From NCBI GenBank assembly GCA_022560025.1, contig JAFISE010000044.1, positions 1-64,000 on the forward strand: a DNA stretch of 64,000 nt, given 5' to 3'. This stretch comes from Stagonosporopsis chrysanthemi (taxonomy: Eukaryota; Ascomycota; Dothideomycetes; Pleosporales; Didymellaceae). The notes under the pieces were generated by a model. The model searched no databases. It was not told where the DNA came from and saw nothing but the letters and a program-made list of their open reading frames with translations. Positions 43,199 to 54,431 of the stretch are shown piece after piece. Within the stretch, counting starts at the first letter, position 1; each line of letters opens with the position of its first letter. Both the position numbers and the translations under genes were made by a program.

Positions 43199-44370
43199 AT
43201 GATTGGAAAAACCGAAGCTACGGTCGAGCCAGTACATACAGTACCTACAAGTTCCTTTGCCAGGCTGATAAAGTGTAGGATGCGCTGCAAGATCGCGTGT
43301 TCGTATCTTCGCTCGTTACCGTTGTGACCGACGTCTTCGGTACAGCGAAAGATTTATATCGCAAACTCAAACAGAGGTCAAGCAGCAATGACAGCCTAGA
43401 GGAAGACGAGGATGACGGAGATTTGAACGTTCAGGAACGCCGAGATTCACACTCAAACGTCATCGAATCACTTGGACGCCATGTTCGATGGAGCCGCGAC
43501 AGAAGGGAAAAGCATCACAGCAACAATGAGGACGACCTTGTGTGTAACGCATCTTTGCAGGTAAAATCCACGTATGACCGCGCATACCACAAGCTTGGCG
43601 AACCATACGCGCGTGGAGACGACCTTGCAAAAGTACAACTACAGTCACACCTCATCAAGTTACAGCAGGTTCTCATCAGCATCCACCAAGACCTCATGCT
43701 GAGCAACTACCTCACAACCTCTTCCTCGCAATCGCAGCTGATTCACTTGGTCCAGACCATACGAACCACTCAATCAGCCTCTATCCAAGCACTCGACCTG
43801 CTATACCAGCGCATGCTAGCACAGCCTGCGCCGAAGTCACCAGTCGTAGACTTGCCAATACCAGGGGGCTACCCTTTAGCTCCTCGACCACCAAGTAGAA
43901 GTAGCAGCAGCAGCTCAAGCTCCTCAGAGACCACCGTAAAGGTACCTTCTAAACCCACCCCCGACCGCCCAAAGCCAAGGCCCAAAGCAAATCCCAACAT
44001 GACCAAGCTCTTTTGCCGCTACGCGCTCGACCTGCAGTACAATAAGCATCTCCCGCTCTCAGACAACTTCGACGTCGATGGCAGCAGAAGATGTCCTCAT
44101 TGTCGCACGTACATCGCCGTTCGACCGAAGAAGGCGTGGGAACTAGTGGTGGAGAGTCAAGGAGGGTTCCCCAGACGCAGAAGATTCTTGGTGAGAAACG
44201 TGTTTGTGGTCAAGTGCCATGGCGCTGGTGGTGGATTTGCTTGCGTTTTGTGCGCAAAGTATGGGGATGCGGACACAGTATGTCGTTCGATTGCGGCGTT
44301 GATGGAGCATTTGTGGAAAGAGCATTCGGCTGAGGATTTGGAGAAAGATGAGGATGTTGTGGAACGTTGA
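43199..44370 (+). CDS. conserved fungal protein of unknown function, about 374 aa
   Basis: The main exon is 43279..44370. Its frame has no ATG before DRVFVSSLVTVVTDVFGTAK, and an in-frame TAG at 43276-43278 is itself a good acceptor, so a short first exon is inferred at 43199..43231 (MIGKTEATVEP) joined by a 47-nt intron. Features are an acidic stretch, a helical region (QSHLIKLQQVLISIHQDLML to LDLLYQRMLAQ, about 130-190), a Ser run and Pro-rich linker, and a C-terminal domain with Cys/His pairs: RRCPHCRTYI, VVKCHGAGGGFACVLC and SIAALMEHLWKEHSAEDL. The last part looks like a zinc-finger-type fold. I have no function to offer. Confidence 0.78.
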
Positions 44371-45065
44371 GTAAGGTTGGCATTTGGTTTTTTTTTGATA
44401 CCCAGTGCGCGCTTTTGTTTTTTGCAGTCCATATATAAGTACAGTTTTTCTCTTCAAATATAAACACATCACACTACAAGTTCTCCTATATTACAACACA
44501 CCACCCATAGGGCTTCTCATTACACACCAGTGGAGTCGCTTGAGAACTGGAAATGTTCATCAAGTAGCGCTGTAACGGGAACGGCGACGGCTCGTTAGTC
44601 CGTATGGCGGGGACCGCACAGAATGCCGGCTGTTGTAATGACAGACTTGTAATGCACCACACACTACGGAAACAAGCAGAAGGTCAAGCTCATCGACACG
44701 TGCGGTAGGGGCGTCTCATGGCAAATGGTGTTGCTGCTCGTGCACGCTCCTGCATTGGGGATTGCTGTCGCCACACTCAGCCTATCGCCGGTCACGCGAC
44801 GAAAGAGAGAGAGAGACACGGAATGGATCTTGAAACGGGAGAAGACATGCTGGGCAGGATGGCAAAGCAACCGCGGCGCTCTGTTGTTTGATAGAATTGA
44901 CGGGCCACGACCGACGGCACAGCTCTCTCAAAGGAGCATGTAAACCGAATGTCAATACACGTCAAACCTGAACCCTCTGGAGAGTTGTATCAAAGGGCTT
45001 GTATTGGTATCAATTGGTATCATGCGGTGACGCTCGCGGGCATCACTTCTTGCTCAACTCGTCCA
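44371..45065. other. convergent intergenic region
   Basis: It lies between the 43199 gene and the sirohaem synthase gene. No feature recognised. Confidence 0.45.
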
Positions 45066-46753
45066 TCACGCCGCCACCTGGCCCACCACGTCCCCCAGCT
45101 TGCTCAACTGCAGCTCACCCTCGCTCCCCAGATCGTCCAGCCCGTGGAACCCCTCCTCCACCACCCACCGCTGCGAGTAGTTGCTCAGCACGCGGCATGC
45201 ATTGCCCACGACCAGCAAGCCCGGCGGGCGACTCCCCTCCTCCTCGACAGCCGCACACACGTGCTCGATGGTCGTGCGGATGACGCGCTGGTCGGGGCAG
45301 CTTGCGCGCTCGAGGACCGCAACAGGGAGGTCGGCGGGGTACCCCTTCGCGACGAGGCTGTCAATCAGGGCCTGCAGTCTGTGCAGCGACATGAGGAGCA
45401 CGATGGTGCGGCTCGCGACAAACTCCGGGGGGTCGAGCGGCGCGCCCTTGCGGCCGGTGCCGGTGCAGATGAGGACCTGGTCTGCGACGCCGCGGTGGGT
45501 GGCGGGAATAGCGGCGAAGAGGGGCGCGGACAGCGCGCTGGTTATGCCGGGCAGCACCGTGGGGATGAAGCCGTGCGACCGGAAGAAGTCGTATTCCTCG
45601 CCGCCGCGGCCGTAGATGTACGGGTCGCCTTGCTTGATGCGGACGACTACTTTGCCTGCCCTCAGGCCCTCGAGACCCCATTCGAGCAGCTCTTCCTGGG
45701 CGCGGTCGGCGTTGCCAGGGAATTTGCGCGCGATGTGGACGGTGGCGCGGCGGGGGACGAGGTCGAGGATCGGAGCGGGGACCAGTTTGTCGGCGAGGAT
45801 GAGGTCGGCGGATAGGATGGCCTTGTGGGCTGCGCGGGTGAGGAGGTCGGGGTTGCCAGGGCCGGAGCCAGCGAGGATGATGCGGCCTGCTTTCTTCTCG
45901 GGGGTTGCTGTCGACGTGGGACCAATCTTGGAGACACTGCTGGTGGCGAACTCAAGGAAGAGGGTGTCGATGTCGGCGTCTGTGATTGCTGCAAGGCGGC
46001 GGAGAGGCCAGTATTCGCAGATCTGGGAGAGCCATCGCATACGGCGGCCTCGTGCTGCTTCCTTGCTCTCCTCCAGGACTAGCTTGTTGAAAGTCGCGGG
46101 CTGGCCGCTGTCCTCCTCTTCGGCCTCGAGGTCTTGCGACAGTTCTGCAGCATGCTCCTCCTCCCAGATGCGCCTTCGTAGCGTGCCGAGTCTTTCGACG
46201 GCATCGCCCAGGTTCGGTGGCAATGAGGACGCAATCTCCCTCCGTATGCGAGCTGACAGCTTGCAGCCCTTTCCAGATGCTGTTACGCCAATCTGTAGAG
46301 GGCCGTCGGAATGTGTGGAGAGGAGTGTGAAGGAGCAGAGGTTGGGAGCGTCGGCGACGTTGACAGGGATTCGTAATCGGCGGCAGAGGTTCGATATTTG
46401 TGTGCCTGGATCTATATGAGAGAGTGTTTGCGTGGTTCCTGAATGCCAGACGTACTCTGCCCCTGCTTCCCACCTGCTGTGACGAAGACGGCGTCCACCA
46501 CGCCATCGACTTCGGCGCGACCCAAGGTGGTCAGGTCCTCCTCCTGGAAACTGCGCTTGATCCATTTGACCTCGCCCTCTTCGATACGCTTCACCAAGCC
46601 GTAGTGTAATGTCGCATCTTCTGGCGCAATCAATATGGGGTGCGCGCCGACTTCAATCGAGCGTGTGCATCGTGCGCCTGCAAGTGGATTTGAGCCGACG
46701 ATGAGGTGGACATGTGAAGCCGAGTCGACGGCTGTGAGCAAGGCAGGAGCCAT
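45066..46753 (-). CDS. MET1: sirohaem synthase: precorrin-2 dehydrogenase-like domain plus uroporphyrinogen-III C-methyltransferase
   Basis: Two exons, 46456..46753 and 45066..46411, give 547 residues. The N-terminal part resembles the Met8/CysG NAD-dependent domain (HLIVGSNPLAGARCTRSIEV, VNVADAPNLCSFTLLSTHSD). The C-terminal part is a clear SUMT domain: GRIILAGSGPGNPDLLT binds SAM, then VRIKQGDPYIYGRGGEEYDF, VLPGITSALSAPLFAAIPAT and LLVVGNACRVLSNYS. Uroporphyrinogen III is methylated twice to precorrin-2 on the way to sirohaem, the cofactor of sulfite and nitrite reductases, so the gene serves sulfate and nitrate assimilation. Whether the N-terminal domain is an active dehydrogenase or ferrochelatase cannot be seen. 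The symbol follows the yeast SUMT gene. Confidence 0.92.
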
Positions 46754-47060
46754 GTTGTAGATTACAGAGAATGGAAGAGCTCAAGAACAAGCCAATGTCT
46801 CAAGCAAAGGAGGGGCAAAGAAAGTGTGTATGTACAGGGACGTGCATAGTTGATCTGGGGCAAATGCTAGTCACATTTCTGTTCCGATGTCGATGGAGCG
46901 TTTCCGAGAGCGCGATAGAGCGATAACGCAATCCGCGCACGGGCCGCGCTAGACACGCCCGCGGAAAAGCATGTCCATGGACAGACAAAGGCAGCCAATC
47001 AGGGCGCGTGGATTGGGCGTGCAGGCGCAATCATTGCCTGGTGTCAGCGGTTTGTCGCAT
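46754..47060. other. short intergenic region, upstream of sirohaem synthase
   Basis: No feature recognised. Confidence 0.4.
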
Positions 47061-48041
47061 TCAGTTCTCCGGCTCGTCGCGGCCCATGACCATGTCGAGC
47101 GCCTTGCGGCTCAACATCAGGCTGTGCTCGAGGGCGTTGAGCTTGGCAGAGGCCGATATCAGCGCCGGGTCCTGCGTCTCGACGCGGATCTTCTCCTTGA
47201 CGCGGACGTCGCGGCCCTTGTACTTGTACACCTTGTCTGCCTCGTCGTGGACGGGGGTGCGCGTGCCGCCGAGCGCCGACGACAGGCGGTCGCGGAAGTT
47301 GAAGCCGGTGAAGGAGGCGGCCTCGTCCTCTTGCTTGGGCTCGAGCGTGCGCACCTCGAGACACAGGGCGGCGTCGAAGACGAACATGTGGAAGGAGACG
47401 TTGGGGGGCAGCGGCGGGTCGAAGGTGTTGGCGTCGACGGGGGCGTCCCACCACGGCATCTGGACGTCCGAGTAGCCCTTCAGCGCGTGACGAGCCTCGA
47501 GGATGTGGTCGTGCAGGAGCTGCAGCTGGCCGGCGACAAAGCTGGCGTTGGTCGCGTCGCCGCCCCAGGAGACGACGTCAATGGCATCGAGGCAGCTGTT
47601 GATCGAGGTGCGCACCGACGTGAGCTGGGCCACGACGAGCGTGGGCGCCGTCGGGGCCGCCGAGATGGCCACGTCGAACGACTGCGAGCCGCGCGGGGGC
47701 GGCAGGCTGGCGATGCGCAGCTTGACATTCTGGGCACACTCGTCAGCGATGTGTCTTCACAGGCGCGCGGTGCAGGCGCAGCGACGTACGCCCTTGACGA
47801 TGCGCGTGCCGACGCGGGTGACGAGGCCCTTGAGGCTCTCTGAGCGCACCGACGTCAGCACCAGCGTCGAGCCGCTCTCCGACGGCGCCAGCAGCGCCGC
47901 GCACTCCTCCAGCCCGGCCTTGAGCGACTGCAGCGTCTCGCGCAGCTGGACGAGCAGCCAGTCGAGCTCGCGCTGCTGCGACTGCGCCTGCTCGCCGGCC
48001 AGCGCGGCGGCCTCGATGGGCGGCCACACGGCGGTCGACAT
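47061..48041 (-). CDS. RAV2: RAVE complex subunit Rav2 / Rogdi homologue
   Basis: Two exons, 47790..48041 and 47061..47729, give 306 residues. The sequence matches the Rogdi/Rav2 family: a helical N-terminus (QQRELDWLLVQLRETLQSLK, AGLEECAALLAPSESGSTLV), then LVTRVGTRIVKG, LRIASLPPPRGSQ, APTLVVAQLTSVRTSINSCL, ASFVAGQLQLLHDHILEARH and FDPPLPPNVSFHMFVFDAAL. In yeast, Rav2 works with Rav1 and Skp1 to reassemble the V1 and V0 sectors of the vacuolar proton ATPase. There is no membrane segment. It is divergent from the SUR7-family gene. Confidence 0.85.
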
Positions 48042-48715
48042 GGCGGCGGGAGTACAAGGGGTTGGCGTTGCGGTTGGGCTGGCGATGCGGTTGCGAGCAA
48101 GGGCGATTAGTGTCGGGGCTGTCTCGATCACCTCCAGGCGGTACAGTACTGTACAGGAGAACGAGACAGCCTACATGCGAGGATCCTCGGCTGCTGCCGA
48201 ACAGCGCCAACAGCGCCAACAGCGCCCGCGCCCGCGCCCGCGCCCGCGCCAACCCACCACATGCCTGTCGCGCATCTTGACCCCGTCAGCCCTGACTCGG
48301 CAAACATCGATTCTCCCGCAGCTGTCAGGCCAAGTCCCCCTCGCCCGCACGCACCGTCTGCAGCCCATCAACAGTCCGTCTGCGACCGCCGGCTGCTTCC
48401 AGCAAGGCGCGACCCTTTGTGTCTTTCGCGCTCGGCGGGATGATGCAAAGCGCCATCACGGCCAGGTGAGGTCATGGGGCGCTGCAGCCGAGCTTTCGAC
48501 GGCGCCCACGCTATACGTCACCCTTGGGCAGAGTGGATCGTCACTTCAAAAACAAGACTCTGCCCTTGGGAAAGCATGTCTGCAAGGCTTCCGTTTCGGG
48601 CGCTCAAATACCAATCACTGCCGTCCCGTCTCCCTTGCACATCTCGCATTGCCTCTTAAAGTCGAGAATCCTAATCCATCCTCCGTCTGCCACCTCCTCG
48701 TCTCGTCGTCTCATA
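48042..48715. other. divergent promoter region, Rav2 and SUR7-like
   Basis: It contains a GC-rich tandem repeat at 48200..48250. No other feature recognised. Confidence 0.5.
48200..48250. repeat. GC-rich tandem repeats
   Basis: Three copies of AACAGCGCC pass directly into about four copies of CGCGCC. The repeat lies 160 nt upstream of the Rav2 start. Confidence 0.85.
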
Positions 48716-49613
48716 ATGGTTGCCGCAGCCAGTACGTACCCCTGCCACTCAGCCATCACCATCATCACCATCACCACCACAACCACACAACCACCATACT
48801 AACGCGCTTCTTCACAGAACCCGTCCTCGGCCTCACAGCCCTGCTGCTCGTCGCCGGCGGCATTGTCATGCAATTCTTCACCATCCTGTCTGGCGCCGTC
48901 AATTCGGCACCACTCAACATGTTCTACTTCCTCGAGGCCGCCACGGCCGGCATCGCCGACGCGCGCAACCCTTCGCGCTGGACCTTCTTTGCCATCTGCG
49001 GCCGCGATCCCAGCTCCGGCCGCAACGCAAACTGTGGAGCCGTTGTCCCTGCGCTGCCCTTTGACCCGCCGCGCAACTTCGGCACCGAGAACGGTGTCCC
49101 CGAGGCGTTTGTTGGAACGAACACGTACTTCTACCTGTCGAGGTTCATGTTTGCCTTCTACCTGATTGCCCTGTTCTTTGCCGTCTGCGCGCTGTTCACC
49201 GGGCTGCTGGCGCTGTGCTCGCGTCTGGGTGGCTATCTGTCCGGGCTCACGGTCGGCATTGCGCTGTTCTTCCAGGCCTTGGCTGCTGCTCTGCTCACGT
49301 ATGGTTCCCCTCCCGTGCCACACATACTTCGAGTGCTACACTAACGCCCCGCAGTGCCTGGGTCGTCAAGGGCCGCAACGCCTTCCGCAGCGCTAACCTC
49401 GAGGCCTCCATCGGCCGCTACCTGCTCGCCTTTGCCTGGGCCTCGTTCGCCTGCTTCTTCATCGCGACCATCCTCTTCTGTCTCGGTGGCGTGCTGGGCG
49501 GTGACCGCTCGTCGGGTGTCAGCCGTCGTCGCTCGACCAAGAGCACGAGGAGCCGCGCGAGCTTCATGGATACTGACAGCACGAGGAGGGTCAAGGACGA
49601 CTACTCGGCGTAA
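48716..49613 (+). CDS. SUR7/PalI-family four-pass membrane protein
   Basis: Three exons, 48716..48731, 48818..49298 and 49355..49613, give 251 residues. The first exon is only 16 nt (MVAAA plus one base). Four membrane segments are visible: LGLTALLLVAGGIVMQFFTI, FMFAFYLIALFFAVCALFTG, GYLSGLTVGIALFFQALAAA and FAWASFACFFIATILFCLGG. The first loop holds TFFAICGRDPSSGRNANCG, the paired-Cys pattern of SUR7-like proteins. The tail is basic and Ser-rich (SRRRSTKSTRSRASF), a probable phosphorylated cytosolic end. In yeast such proteins mark eisosome/MCC domains and affect wall integrity. Intron 1 contains an ACC/ATC-rich stretch (48751-48795). Confidence 0.88.
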
Positions 49614-49794
49614 GTGCGGGGACGAAGGATGGAAGAGAAGTGGTAATGATGTAATGTGGAAGAGACTGTTGAGGGGACATGTGAAGAGACGCAACACAAG
49701 ATGATATCCATGACTTTTAATGTTGAATTAGCGATCGCACCGTACATACCACAAGTCTGGCTGTACATATATCTGCAACGAATACCTGCACTTT

Positions 49795-49835
49795 CCACCC
49801 TGCATCTTGCATCCACCCTGCATCTTGCATCCACC
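49795..49835. repeat. 18-bp tandem repeat
   Basis: CCACCCTGCATCTTGCAT occurs twice in a row, followed by CCACC of a third copy, just before the poly-C tract. Confidence 0.9.
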
Positions 49836-49847
49836 TCTCCCCAATAA

Positions 49848-49848
<1 letters not shown>

Positions 49849-49884
<36 letters not shown>

Positions 49885-49960
49885 ACCCCCCCCCCCCCCC
49901 CTTCCCCCCCCCCCCCCCCTTCCCCCCCCCCCCCCCCCCCAACCCCCCCCCCCCCCCCCC
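49849..49960. repeat. long poly-C (poly-G on minus strand) tract
   Basis: About 112 bases of C interrupted only by one A, two TT and one AA. On the minus strand it is a set of long G runs, which can form G-quadruplexes. The exact length is uncertain, because homopolymers are error-prone in sequencing. Confidence 0.85.
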
Positions 49961-49989
49961 TTCTTCGCCACTCATAAACCACCAAACCC

Positions 49990-51201
49990 TCATGCCCAAA
50001 CAGGATCAACACGCTCCCACTCATCAAACATCTCCCCCATCTCCCCAACCACATCCCCCCTGCCCCCTCCCCCCCACACATCCCCCCCCTCCACAACCCC
50101 CCAAACATCAAACCCCACGCCCTCCTGCCCCACCGGCCCCGTCACAGGCACATACACCTCCGCCCCGCGAAAAACACCCACCGCCTCATCCAACAACACA
50201 TACCCCGGCCGCTCCACCAGCATACTCGGGTCCGCGAGCCCTTCGTGCCGGCGCACCGGTGGCGCCCCCTGTTCCAGCCGGTACGAGCGCGCTGCACGCG
50301 GGTGCGCGAGCGAAGATGAGGGGCGCGAGGGTGCGCGGTAAGGGGTTGTGGGGAAGGAGAGGGCGGCGGCATCGAAGGTGGAGAGGGCAGAGGGGAGGTC
50401 TTGCGAGAGGGTTGGGGCGAGGGTGGCGGTGTGGGTGCGGGCGCGGGCGGTGTGGGTGTGTAGGAGGGCGATGGCGGGTTGGGGGAGGTAGCGGGTTGTT
50501 TTGGCGGGGGCGGGGGCGGGGGTGCTGGTGCTGGTGCTGGTGGGGGTGCTGGTGCTGGTGCTGGTGCTGGTGGTGGTGGTTGTAGGCGCCATGGCGGTGT
50601 CGAGGGAGGGTTCTTCGGGGGAGGGGGGCCGGAAGCCGGGAGACCCGGCGCAGAGGAATTGTTGCCATGGCTTGAGTCCCGAGATGAAGGGGCCTGTTTC
50701 GTAGCCACCGCCGCCGGGAGCTTGGGCTTCGCCGCTGGGGTTGTTGAGGATGCGGGCCTTGGGCACCGAGGAGTGTATGGCTGACTCGCAGGAGATGAGT
50801 TCCTGGACGAGGTCGAGCGTGTCGTGGAAGTCGTGCTTCAGGTGGTTGACAGTTGCGTCTCTGTAGGGAGCATCGAGGAATCGGGTTGGGTCGGCCTGCT
50901 GCCAGATATCGAGCAGGTGGAACCAGACGCTCTGCATGAGTGGGGTGTCGGTGTGGTAGAAGTCCACGAAATAGTCCAGCAGAGAAGCCGCAACTGACCA
51001 GAAGCATTCGAGGAACTCATCGCTGCATGTGAACCAGCCGACATCGAGGGCTCGGCCTGGGTGCTCGGCAAGACTGTAGGTGTCGGTGTAGATGCGCTTG
51101 AGGTCGAGCTCATTCTTGCCCTTGGAATATCTCAGAGTTAGAGCGGGCGCTGGAACGTCAGCGTCTTCGGCGCGGGTGGAAGATTGCTCCATGACGAACA
51201 A
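49990..51201 (-). CDS. protein of unknown function with Thr/Ser microsatellite, about 400 aa
   Basis: One exon, starting at MFVMEQSS (51201) or MEQSSTRAED (51192). The first 200 residues look folded and helical: LTLRYSKGKNELDLKRIYTD, LDVGWFTCSDEFLECFWSVA, SLLDYFVDFYHTDTPLMQSV and FHDTLDLVQELISCESAIHS. A TSTSTSTPT stretch at about 215-235 is encoded by a GGTGCT-type repeat near 50521-50580. The second half is Pro/Ala/Arg-rich and ends in a Gly/Val-rich segment (about 340-395) coded by C-rich DNA. The C-terminus may be partly fortuitous, since the strand is low complexity there. No family recognised. Confidence 0.62.
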   Translation of the reverse strand: MFVMEQSSTRAEDADVPAPALTLRYSKGKNELDLKRIYTDTYSLAEHPGRALDVGWFTCSDEFLECFWSVAASLLDYFVDFYHTDTPLMQSVWFHLLDIWQQADPTRFLDAPYRDATVNHLKHDFHDTLDLVQELISCESAIHSSVPKARILNNPSGEAQAPGGGGYETGPFISGLKPWQQFLCAGSPGFRPPSPEEPSLDTAMAPTTTTTSTSTSTSTPTSTSTSTPAPAPAKTTRYLPQPAIALLHTHTARARTHTATLAPTLSQDLPSALSTFDAAALSFPTTPYRAPSRPSSSLAHPRAARSYRLEQGAPPVRRHEGLADPSMLVERPGYVLLDEAVGVFRGAEVYVPVTGPVGQEGVGFDVWGVVEGGDVWGGGGRGDVVGEMGEMFDEWERVDPVWA

Positions 51202-51324
51202 GAAGACTGGGGGTGGTTGACTTGAGTGTGGGATTCAAGCGCGTAGAGGTAGAAGTACAAAAGTCGCATGTGTGCCAAGACCAGCTGTCAAGGCTGCCTA
51301 TTGTAAGTGAAAGACGGCAACACA

Positions 51325-52621
51325 CTACTGCTTCCAAGCATATGACATCCTGCTCAGTGTGCTCATCCTCCCATGCTGCATATTGCTGAGCAAAGCTTCC
51401 TCCAACGCCGACTGGCTTATACCCGCATCTACAAAGTCAGTCACGTTGAAAGGATCTACCGAAGCAAACCCACTCACCATCAATATCACTAAAGCTACTG
51501 CCCATGCTAGGCGTGCCTTCACTCCCCTCCCTGCGCCTCAGCGCTTGCGCCCTCGGGCTTCCAAGATTTGCCATTGCCGTGCGGTGACTGAAGTTGGGAC
51601 TTACGGGACTCTTCGTAGCAGCGCGAGCACCAGACGGCGCGTCGCTAGCAGAATTGGAGCTGGTCATTGAAGACGCTGTTTCTGTCGTCACCTGCGATTG
51701 TGGGCTGCTTTGCTTCGCGAAGGCAGTTTGGCCTGCAAGTCCAGTTCCCTGCTCCGGCTGGCTCTGTTTCGAAGTGACCGGTGTCTGTCGTGCGGCCGAT
51801 GCAAATGGCAGCATAGTATTACCTTGTGAGCCTACATCGTCGCCTTCCTGCGTGCCGTCACCTTCTGCGAAGGGGGCTAGCTCACGTGGCCGTTTCTGTT
51901 GAAAGCGAGGCGGTCTCTTGAAGAGCTGGCTTCGATGGGCTGGGTGGTCAGCGTCGGATAATGATGACGAGCTGGATGAGGATGAGGCTGATATCTCTGG
52001 AGAGTCTGGACGTTCTTGTACCGCTGTTTGAGCTGCAGTACCCGGAGAGGCGGCTTTGGCAGGTTTGGCAAGACCGGGTCGCTGATTTGACCGTGCAGAG
52101 AGTGTGCGAGTCGGCAGTTGCTGAGTCTGAGCACGAAATTGTGTGATAGTGGTTGTTGAAGGCGTCCTGGTCAACGTCGCTCCGGTCTCGATAGCGTCTT
52201 GAAAACCAAGGCTTGGGCTGTTCTTATGGTGGCCAGACAGAGCTGAAGTCGTCCGCGGAGGTCCAGCACCACCGCTGCCTACTCTTTGCATCGCGAACCC
52301 GCCGATCGGGGTGAGCGTGCTTCCACCACCAGACGCAGCCGGCGCGTTGACCGACGAGCCGCTAACCTTCTTCATCTGGTTGCGGACATGCTCGAAATGC
52401 CGCTCGTATAGCCATGCTGCCTGTTGTAAAAGAAACGTCGGAGGCACTTGAAACTTCGATGCCAACTCAACCCAGTTGAGGTCGCTCGTTTTCGACGACT
52501 TCGAGATGACCTTCCATAGCTGGCGGTCCTTCTCGGCGTCCCACTGTGCCTGTGGCGGATCCACAAAGTTGCCGCGGGGGAACGGCAGTCGTATGAGGGC
52601 TGTGAACTGGGTAGAAGCCAT
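51325..52621 (-). CDS. ATG29: autophagy-related protein 29
   Basis: Two exons, 51478..52621 and 51325..51428, give 415 residues. The N-terminal Atg29 domain is clear: FTALIRLPFPRGNFVDPPQA, WDAEKDRQLWKVISKSSK, LNWVELASKFQVPPTFLLQQ and AAWLYERHFEHVRNQMKKV. A long Ser/Pro/Gln-rich disordered region follows. The second exon supplies the family's short C-terminal helix (DAGISQSALEEALLSNMQHG). Atg29 binds Atg17 and Atg31 as a scaffold at the phagophore assembly site, promoting starvation-induced autophagy. It is divergent from the SAICAR synthetase gene. Confidence 0.93.
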
Positions 52622-53000
52622 GAGGGGAGTGTCAGATGATGGAGTTCGTAAATGTGAGATGGATGAGATGAAGTGATGAGGCTAGGTGCTGGCCAATGAA
52701 CGCTCAGGCATGCAGGGTCAACCAGGCAGAGAGCAGGGGTACAAACACTCTTGCATTCTGATACTAAAGTGCTTTGAAGTTACTCTCACAATGTACTGAT
52801 CTAAATCATTAATTTCACCCCGACTGAAAGTCATCAAGGGAGTGTGATGCAGCAGAATGCTTGATCTTCACTCGAAGATAGACATTGCCCCGCAGACCTT
52901 GCCGGACCCACCCTAGCGTCATGGAGGCACATTTTAAATGTTCACCACCAAGTCTAGCAATATCAGTCGCACAATCTCAACCACGAATTGAATAGTCAAG
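52622..53000. other. divergent promoter region, ATG29 and ADE1
   Basis: I looked for a TGACTC (Bas1/Gcn4-type) site upstream of the purine gene and saw none. No other element recognised. Confidence 0.45.
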
Positions 53001-54058
53001 ATGTCGGAAACAGTCACCACCATTGATGTCCAGGGCAAGCTGCCGAAGGTAGCGTCCGGCAAAGTTCGCGATTTGTTCGCAGTCGACGATGACACACTGC
53101 TCTTTGTCGCGAGCGACCGTATTTCGGCGTACGATGTGATCATGGAAAACGTGAGTAGCGAGATCATCAAATTTGAAAACCGTCTTTGAACGGCTCTCGC
53201 TTTCAAGTCCGTTTGCGTTGTTCTCGAGTCCATACTAACAAAGTTCCAGGGAATTCCAGGCAAGGGTGCTCTACTCACTGCAATGAGGTACAATCCACCA
53301 CACCAACCAACCCCATTGAATCCATAATTAACAACCCAATCAGCATCTACTGGTTCAACTACCTCCCCCAGCACGTGCCCGGCCTCAAAACCCACTACCT
53401 CAGCAACACCCTCCCCAGCCCCATCGCATCCCTAACCAGCTTCCAAGACCGCTCCATGCAAGTGCGCCGTCTGCGCATCATCCCCATCGAGTCCATTGTG
53501 CGCGGCTATATCACGGGCTCAGGCTGGTCCGAGTATAAGAAGTCCGGCACCGTGAACGGGATCCCGCTGCCCGCGGGCCTGATCGAGGGCCAGAAGCTGC
53601 CGCAGGCGCTGTGGACGCCCAGCACCAAAGCGGAGCTGGGCGACAAGGACGAGAACATCTCGCCCGCCAAGGCGCGCGAGATCATCGCGAACGAGAAGAT
53701 CGCGGCGCGCGTTGAGGAGCTGAGTCTGCAGATCTACGAGGCGGCGGCTAGGCGCGCCGAGGCGGTGGGGATCGTGCTTGCGGATACGAAGTTCGAGTTT
53801 GGGCTGGATGAGAAGGACGAGGTCGTGTTGGTTGATGAGGTGCTGACGCCGGATAGCAGTCGCTTCTGGCCCAAGGAGACGTGGGAGCAGAACCTGGGTA
53901 GGGCGCAGCCGAGCTTTGATAAGCAGTTTTTGCGCGATTGGTTGACGAGCAATGGGCTGAAGGGGAAGGAGGGCGTGAAGGTGCCCGAGGAGATTGTGCA
54001 GCAGACGGCGGCCAAGTACCGTGAGGCTTACGAGAAGATCACCGGGAAGTCTGCTTGA
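53001..54058 (+). CDS. ADE1: SAICAR synthetase (phosphoribosylaminoimidazole-succinocarboxamide synthase)
   Basis: Three exons, 53001..53150, 53250..53287 and 53344..54058, give 300 residues, the expected size. The product joins CAIR and aspartate using ATP in de novo purine synthesis. Visible signatures are GKLPKVASGKVRDLFAVDD (nucleotide-binding start), FVASDRISAYDVIMENGIPG (across intron 1), GKGALLTAMSIYWF (across intron 2), RRLRIIPIESIVRGYITGSG and the C-terminal LADTKFEFG and LVDEVLTPDSSRFWP. The 38-nt middle exon and both splice points restore the family sequence exactly. Confidence 0.97.
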
Positions 54059-54431
54059 AGAAGGTCTGCGAGGGGTTTCTTTCACACGTGTTGATGAGAC
54101 TCGGACGGTGATTTCGACGTGCCGTTGGGCTTCTTCATCTACCACAGACACTATGGACTTGTATGCAACCAACCAAAACCACCCAGTCAAGAATCTCCAA
54201 TCCAATGTCGTAACCATGTTCCGCTGTACTGAAATTCGTATATACACAACTGCACTATGCAAGTTGGTCAAACGCCCAACGCCGTTGTGATGCAGGCATG
54301 TCATGAGGAGCTTCCTAATAATCAACGCCACCGCTACGCTGCATGCATGTAGACCTAGGTGAAAAAACAAAGGGAAGGCTGAAACAAAAAAGGGGGGACA
54401 AGAATGAATGGCATCGAGATGCTGATGTTGT
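54059..54431. other. convergent intergenic region, ADE1 and MED12
   Basis: No feature recognised. Confidence 0.45.

Larger units (their letters stand above)
49614..49989. other. convergent intergenic region dominated by a C-homopolymer tract
   Basis: It contains an 18-bp tandem duplication and then about 112 bp of nearly pure C, listed separately. No gene is present. Confidence 0.7.
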
